Positions 59,874 to 64,000 of a stretch of 64,000 nt of DNA are shown piece by piece. A model generated the notes under the pieces. It worked only from the letters and a program-made list of their open reading frames with translations. It made no database searches and was not told the DNA's origin. A program made the translations under genes and the position numbers. Numbering within the stretch: the first letter of the stretch is position 1; every line of letters starts with the position of its first letter. Source of the stretch: Amycolatopsis granulosa (lineage in GTDB: Bacteria; Actinomycetota; Actinomycetes; Mycobacteriales; Pseudonocardiaceae); assembly GCF_011758745.1 (NCBI RefSeq), contig NZ_JAANOV010000001.1, positions 2,852,001 to 2,916,000 of the forward strand. Reading direction: 5' to 3'.

Positions 59874-61160
59874 TCAGAAGAGCAGCTGGGCGACCGTGTA
59901 GATGACCAGTCCGGCGAGCGCGCCGACGACGGTGCCGTTGATCCGGATGAACTGGAGGTCCCGGCCGACCTGCAGCTCAACCTTGCGCGAGGTCTCCTCG
60001 GCGTCCCAGCGCTCGACGGTGTCGGTGATGATCGTGGTGATCTCGGTGGAGTAGTTGCGCACCACATACGCCGCCGTGCCTTCGAGCCAGCCGTCGACCT
60101 TGCCGCCGAGCCCCTCGTCCGACACGAGCCGCTCGCCCAGGCTCCGCAGCCCCTCCCGCACCCGGCGGCGCAGTTCGCTGGACGGGTCCTCGGCCGCGCT
60201 GAGCAGCATGCCCTTCGCGGTGCTCCACGCCGAACCGATCAGCTTCTGCACGTCGGGGTGGTCGAGGATCTGCTGCTTGACCTGCTCGGCGCGAGCCATC
60301 GTCTCGGGGTCGTTCTGCAGGTCCTGGGCGAACTCGCCGAGGAACTTGTCCAGCGCGAGGCGCATCGGGTGGTTGACGTCGGTCTTGACCGCCCAGGCGA
60401 ACGACAGCACCTCGCCGTACACCTTGTCGGCCAGCATCGCGTCGACGAACTTCGGCGACCAGCTCGGTGCCCGGTCCGACACCACGCGCAGCACGGTCGC
60501 GTGGTTGTCCCGCACCCATTCGTAGGCGCGGTCGCACATCAGATCCACGAGCTTGTAGTGCGCGCCGTCGGCGAACACCTGCTGCAGCAGCTTGCCCAGC
60601 GGCGGCCCCCACGGCTGACCGACGACCCGGCGCACGACCGCCTGCTCCATGACGGCCTGCACGTCCTCGTCCTTGAGCACCGTCACCACCCCGCGCACGA
60701 CGGTGGCCAGCTCGGAGGTGACCCGCTCGGCGTTCTCCGGCTTCGCCAGCCACTCCCCGAACCGCCGCGAGACCTCGACGCGCCGCAGCTTGTCGCGGAT
60801 CACCTGCTCGGACAGGAAGTTCGTACCGACGAACTCGCCGAGGCTGCTGCCGATCATGTTCTTCTTGCTCGGGATGATCGCCGTGTGCGGGATCGGCAGG
60901 CCCAGCGGCCGCCGGAAAAGCGCCGTCACCGCGAACCAGTCGGCCAGCGCGCCGACCATGCCGGCCTCGGCGGCGGCGCGCACGTAGCCGACCCAGCCGG
61001 TCCAGCCCGCGGACTGCGCCCACGTGGTCAGCAGGAAGATCACGGTCGCGCCGAGCAGGAAGGCGAGCGCCACCAGCTTCATCCGGCGCAGCGCCCGCCG
61101 CTTGCCCTCCTGGTCCGGGACCGGGGGAAGGCTGATGTCAGCGGGGGTCGGTTGCTCCAC
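59874..61160 (-). CDS. DUF445 family membrane protein
   Basis: This 428-residue protein has an N-terminal helix (LVALAFLLGATVIFLLTTW) and the family motif VGALADWFAVTALFRRPLGLPIPHTAIIP-like near residues 68-97. A long helical cytoplasmic or peripheral region follows, and a C-terminal helix (IRINGTVVGALAGLVIYTVAQLLF). The family includes YheB-like proteins of unknown function, possibly envelope-related. The start is a GTG at 61160, 29 bases from the divergent aminotransferase start. Confidence 0.9.
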   Translation of the reverse strand: MEQPTPADISLPPVPDQEGKRRALRRMKLVALAFLLGATVIFLLTTWAQSAGWTGWVGYVRAAAEAGMVGALADWFAVTALFRRPLGLPIPHTAIIPSKKNMIGSSLGEFVGTNFLSEQVIRDKLRRVEVSRRFGEWLAKPENAERVTSELATVVRGVVTVLKDEDVQAVMEQAVVRRVVGQPWGPPLGKLLQQVFADGAHYKLVDLMCDRAYEWVRDNHATVLRVVSDRAPSWSPKFVDAMLADKVYGEVLSFAWAVKTDVNHPMRLALDKFLGEFAQDLQNDPETMARAEQVKQQILDHPDVQKLIGSAWSTAKGMLLSAAEDPSSELRRRVREGLRSLGERLVSDEGLGGKVDGWLEGTAAYVVRNYSTEITTIITDTVERWDAEETSRKVELQVGRDLQFIRINGTVVGALAGLVIYTVAQLLF

Positions 61161-61189
61161 AGGCCCATTGTCCGTGAGGATCGGCGATT

Positions 61190-62356
61190 ATGCGCGAACC
61201 AGCTCTCGTCCCCCGGCTGCGGCCGTTCACGTCGACCATCTTCGCGGAGATGACCGCGCTCGCCGTGCGCACCGGGGCGGTCAACCTCGGCCAGGGCTTC
61301 CCGGACACCGACGGCCCACCGGGAATGCTCGACGCCGCGAAGAACGCGCTGTTCGGCGGCGCGAACCAATACCCGCCGGGGCCCGGCCGGCCGGAACTGC
61401 GGGCGGCGATCGCGCGGCACCGTTCGCGCTACGGACTGTCCTACGACCCGGACACCGAGATCCTCGTCACGGCCGGCGCCACCGAGGCCATTTCCGCCGC
61501 GCTCCTCGCGCTGACCGGACCCGGCGACGAGGTGATCGTGATCGAGCCCTACTACGACTCCTACGCGGCGGCCGTCGCGTTGGCCGGCGCGACCCGGCGG
61601 GTGGTGCCGCTCACCGAGACGGCCGACGGGCGGTTCGCGCCCGACCTCGACGCGCTGCGGGCCGCGGTCACCCCGGCGACCCGGGCGATCCTGGTGAATT
61701 CGCCGCACAACCCGACCGGAACAGTGTTCACCCGCGAGGAGCTGTCCGCGATCGCGGAGTTGTGCTGCGACCGCGACCTGATCGCGGTGACCGACGAGGT
61801 GTACGAGCACCTGGTCTTCGACGACGCCGAGCACGTGCCGCTCGCCGCGTTCCCGGGGATGCGCGACCGGACCGTCTCGATCTCCAGCGCGGGCAAGACG
61901 TTCAACTGCACCGGCTGGAAGATCGGCTGGGTGTGCAGCAGTCCCGGGCTCGTCGCCGCGGTGCGGGCCGCGAAGCAGTTCATGACGTTCGTGTCCGGCG
62001 GCCCGCTGCAGCCGGCCGTCGCGTACGCGCTCGACCACGAGCTGCCGTGGGTGGAGTCGCTGCGGACGTCGCTCGCCGCCAAGCGCGACCGGTTGTCCGC
62101 GGGGCTCGCCGCGGCGGGGTTCGCGGTCCGGCCGAGCCGCGGAACGTACTTCGTGTGTGCCGACGTGCGGCCGCTCGGGTTCACGGACGCGGCCGAACTC
62201 GCGTGGCAGCTGCCGGAACGGGTCGGTGTCGCGGCCGTGCCGGTCGGCGCGTTCACCGATCACCCCGCGGAGTGGCAGCACGTGCTGAGGTTCGCGTTCT
62301 GCAAACGGGACGACGTCCTGGACGAAGCGATCGAGCGGCTGCACAAGCTGGCTTGA
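61190..62356 (+). CDS. PLP-dependent aminotransferase (DapC-like)
   Basis: This 388-residue class I/II aminotransferase has VNLGQGFPDTDGPPGML near residue 31, ILVNSPHNPTGTVF near 167 and the PLP lysine in SISSAGKTFNCTGWKIGW near 226-243, with SRGTYFVCADVRPLGF near 316. It closely resembles mycobacterial N-succinyldiaminopimelate aminotransferase (recalled as Rv0858c, DapC), so a lysine/DAP role is likely. Kynurenine aminotransferases share these motifs. GAGGA lies upstream of the ATG at 61190. Confidence 0.88.
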   Translation: MREPALVPRLRPFTSTIFAEMTALAVRTGAVNLGQGFPDTDGPPGMLDAAKNALFGGANQYPPGPGRPELRAAIARHRSRYGLSYDPDTEILVTAGATEAISAALLALTGPGDEVIVIEPYYDSYAAAVALAGATRRVVPLTETADGRFAPDLDALRAAVTPATRAILVNSPHNPTGTVFTREELSAIAELCCDRDLIAVTDEVYEHLVFDDAEHVPLAAFPGMRDRTVSISSAGKTFNCTGWKIGWVCSSPGLVAAVRAAKQFMTFVSGGPLQPAVAYALDHELPWVESLRTSLAAKRDRLSAGLAAAGFAVRPSRGTYFVCADVRPLGFTDAAELAWQLPERVGVAAVPVGAFTDHPAEWQHVLRFAFCKRDDVLDEAIERLHKLA

Positions 62357-62368
62357 TCACCGTTCCGC

Positions 62369-62914
62369 TCAGGGGTGGTCGTAGCCACGCGCCTCCAGGT
62401 ACCGGCGCAGCCGGTCCAGCGCGCGGCGCCGGAGCGGGCCGACGCTGCCGACCGCGATACCGAGCTCGGCCGCGATCTCGGCGTGCGTCGCGGGCGGGTC
62501 ACGCAGCAGAAGCTCCGCCAGGCGCTGCTGGTGGCCCGGGAGCGCGGCGACCCCCTGCCGCAGCACCGCGTCCCGTTCGGCGATCAGCAGCACCCGCTCC
62601 GGTGCCGGGCCCCGGTCCGGCCGGTCGCGCTCGACGGGGACCTCATGGCGCCGCATCTCGAGCACCCGCAGCGCATGCCGCCGGGCGGTGGTCGCCAGCC
62701 AGCCGGGCAACCGGGCCGGGTCGCGCAGCTCGCGTCGCTGCGCCAGCGCCGCCCAGGTGTTCTGGCAGACGTCGGACGCGTCGGCGTCACCGAGGCGGTG
62801 TGACCGCGCCACACCGAGGATGACGGCCGACAGCCCGCGCACCAGTGCGGCCCACGCCGTCTCGTCCCCCCGCCACGCGCGAGCGAGCAAATCGACGAAG
62901 TCGGAATCGATCAT
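62369..62914 (-). CDS. ECF-type RNA polymerase sigma factor
   Basis: This 181-residue sigma factor has region 2 (DLLARAWRGDETAWAALVRG, then SDVCQNTWAALAQRRELRD) and region 4 (LAELLLRDPPATHAEIAAELG, then VGSVGPLRRRALDRLRRYL). GAGGAG lies 4 bases before the ATG at 62914. No anti-sigma gene is adjacent in the window; the divergent neighbour is a secreted protein. Its stimulus and target genes cannot be told. Confidence 0.88.
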   Translation of the reverse strand: MIDSDFVDLLARAWRGDETAWAALVRGLSAVILGVARSHRLGDADASDVCQNTWAALAQRRELRDPARLPGWLATTARRHALRVLEMRRHEVPVERDRPDRGPAPERVLLIAERDAVLRQGVAALPGHQQRLAELLLRDPPATHAEIAAELGIAVGSVGPLRRRALDRLRRYLEARGYDHP

Positions 62915-63051
62915 GGGACTCCTCGTGATCACCAGTCCCCACTCAGATGGCACCGGCAGTCGGAAAGCTCCCGAAAACCGCAGGTAGGCCGGAAGTTGAG
63001 TAGAAATACGCACACCGTCCGTGATCAACTAACGAACAGGCACACGGATGG

Positions 63052-63067
63052 CGGAACCAGGGTTCCG
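63052..63067. promoter_or_regulatory. GGAACC-containing dyad between the ECF and secreted-protein genes
   Basis: CGGAACC and GGTTCCG flank an AG centre, a perfect 7-base inverted repeat in the 286-base divergent region. GGAAC resembles the -35 element of many ECF promoters and appears on both strands here. No convincing -10 element at proper spacing was found. Confidence 0.35.
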
Positions 63068-63200
63068 TCGTACGGGGCTGGATCCATCGCTTTCGAGGTG
63101 AAACACTCGCCACCGGAGCCAGAACCGGCGGACATCAGCGCACCTGATGACCAGGCCGAAACATTCTCAGACTTGTCGTTCGTGGACGGTGGTGGTGGCG

Positions 63201-64000
63201 ATGCGCGGCGCGGTGGGTGCGCGTCGGTCCGCGTGGCCACTTCCGATGGAACTCAAGCTGCTGCTCACGGGCGGATTCGTGTTCGCGGGCTGGCTGCTGT
63301 TCGCGGTGCTGGGAGCGCAACCCGCCGCCGCGGACGAGGGTCCGTCCGAACCGGACAGCGTCGTCACCGGACAGCAGCCGGGCCTCCTCGGCGCGGTCAC
63401 CGGAATCCTCGGCACCGTCGACCACGCCGTGAACAGGGTCAGCGACGCCGTTGGCACCACCCTTTCGGCCGTCACCGGAACGGTGGATGCCACGGTTCCG
63501 AGGGTGACCGAAAAGGCCGACCGGACCACGAACCCGATCAGCGACACCGTCGCCCGCACCGTCGAGACCGTGATCCCCCTGGCGCCCGAGCCGGCCGGGC
63601 ACGGGCAGACGGAAGCGGCGGTGCAGACCGGGGCGGAGCCGGTCATCACCGAACCGGTCACCGCGCCGATGGTCACCGAGCCAGCGCCGCCGCCCACCGT
63701 GCTCAGCGCACCGGTCGCCCCGGCAGCCGCACCGGCGCAGCCCGCCGTCCACCGGAGGCCGGTCACCGTGACACACGAACCGGCGCCACCGAAGCATCCG
63801 CAGGACAGCGTCGATCCGGCGCGCGCGGACAGCACGCCGCCGGCTCCGGCACCGGCCGGCCCGGGTGATCCGGGCGTGGTCATCTCCGTTTCCCACGACT
63901 CGGGCAACGGCGGCCGCGACCTGGTGGCGGTACTGGGGCCACCCGCCGCGACCATCCCGGTTCAGCCTATCGAGGGAGCGCTGACCAGCGCTTTCGTGGG
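63201..64000 (+). CDS. Secreted low-complexity protein, 3' truncated by the window edge
   Basis: An ATG at 63201 (alternative at 63246) opens a frame that stays open to 64000, at least 266 residues. It has a signal peptide (a basic start, then LLLTGGFVFAGWLLFAVLGA, PAAADEG), a helical segment (GLLGAVTGILGTVDHAVNRV, VGTTLSAVTGTVDATVPRVT), and a long Pro/Ala/Val/Thr-rich region (EPVITEPVTAPMVTEPAPPP). The window ends before any anchor or sorting signal could be seen. It is divergent from an ECF sigma gene, which may control it. No family was recognised. Confidence 0.75.
   Translation, partial: MRGAVGARRSAWPLPMELKLLLTGGFVFAGWLLFAVLGAQPAAADEGPSEPDSVVTGQQPGLLGAVTGILGTVDHAVNRVSDAVGTTLSAVTGTVDATVPRVTEKADRTTNPISDTVARTVETVIPLAPEPAGHGQTEAAVQTGAEPVITEPVTAPMVTEPAPPPTVLSAPVAPAAAPAQPAVHRRPVTVTHEPAPPKHPQDSVDPARADSTPPAPAPAGPGDPGVVISVSHDSGNGGRDLVAVLGPPAATIPVQPIEGALTSAFV

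Noticed and set aside
63167-63955. Minus-strand frames of about 250-260 codons at the right edge
   Set aside because: They are Gly/Ser/Thr/Val-rich mirrors of the plus-strand secreted protein, which has a proper signal peptide and G/C-rich third positions.

Overview
The window is high-GC actinobacterial chromosome, most likely from the Pseudonocardiaceae and perhaps Amycolatopsis. The genus is inferred from gene content, not from any search. Supporting signs are heavy GC3 bias, frequent GTG starts, mycothiol genes (mshA and a mycothiol-dependent isomerase-like enzyme), BldC- and BldN-type developmental regulators, a Rex-hem operon, SenX3-RegX3 and an HbhA-like protein. From memory, the order of many genes matches two known regions: M. 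tuberculosis Rv0474-Rv0530 (hbhA, murB, lprQ, mshA, gpm1, senX3-regX3, proC, hemACDB, hemL, ccdA-ccsA) and the Streptomyces rex-hem/bldN neighbourhood. This is therefore mostly conserved core genome. I see no prophage, insertion sequence, CRISPR array, tRNA or rRNA.

Layout, left to right. 1-1.6 kb: a partial Lrp-type regulator, a small secreted protein of atypical composition, bldC and a 57-residue membrane protein. 1.6-11.5 kb, minus strand: a long run including hemL, a histidine phosphatase, a TlpA-like thioredoxin, ccdA, resB, ccsB and a MinD-like ATPase (tetrapyrrole and cytochrome c maturation). An antisense membrane gene sits inside this run. 11.5-12.2 kb: a TetR gene with a palindromic operator facing a SnoaL/DUF3237 pair. 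12.2-18.1 kb: rex-hemA-hemC-hemD, a terminator, then hemB, with a Rex operator upstream of rex. 18.1-21.4 kb: a membrane molybdoenzyme, a glutaredoxin-like protein and an acyl-CoA synthetase. 21.5-24.6 kb: bldN with its probable anti-sigma rsbN, then sugE/gdx under a guanidine-III riboswitch, and a HAD phosphatase.

24.6-33 kb: a small ORF, an acyltransferase, an epimerase, a 33-residue ribosomal-type protein, an excisionase-like HTH protein, proC, a thioesterase, proline dehydrogenase, a sugar isomerase and a long proline-rich membrane protein. 33-42.7 kb: Ppx/GppA, regX3-senX3, gpmA, a YbjN protein, mshA, an L,D-transpeptidase lipoprotein, an SDR and murB. 42.7-47.8 kb, plus strand: DUF2505, a methyltransferase, an OlsB/OlsA-like acyltransferase pair, DedA, a mycothiol-dependent enzyme and purU. 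47.8-54 kb: an oxidoreductase, an SRPBCC protein, an OpuC-type importer without its ATPase, a YbaK protein, DUF2516, HbhA-like and XRE genes. 54-64 kb: a zinc-ribbon kinase, a repeat-bearing zinc-ribbon protein, a PadR-controlled ABC exporter, VOC and CGNR genes, a DnaA-box cluster, DUF445, a DapC-like aminotransferase, an ECF sigma factor and a truncated secreted protein.

The main working units are 5-aminolevulinate and tetrapyrrole synthesis under redox control (Rex), the system II cytochrome c route that uses the heme, envelope and thiol metabolism (MurB, L,D-transpeptidase, MshA), phosphate signalling (SenX3-RegX3), and guanidinium export under riboswitch control. The most distinctive observations are the guanidine-III riboswitch before sugE, BldN with a short N-terminus, the antisense gene within the cytochrome c run, the DedA read-through overlap, the DnaA-box cluster outside any visible origin, and several small or repeat-bearing proteins.
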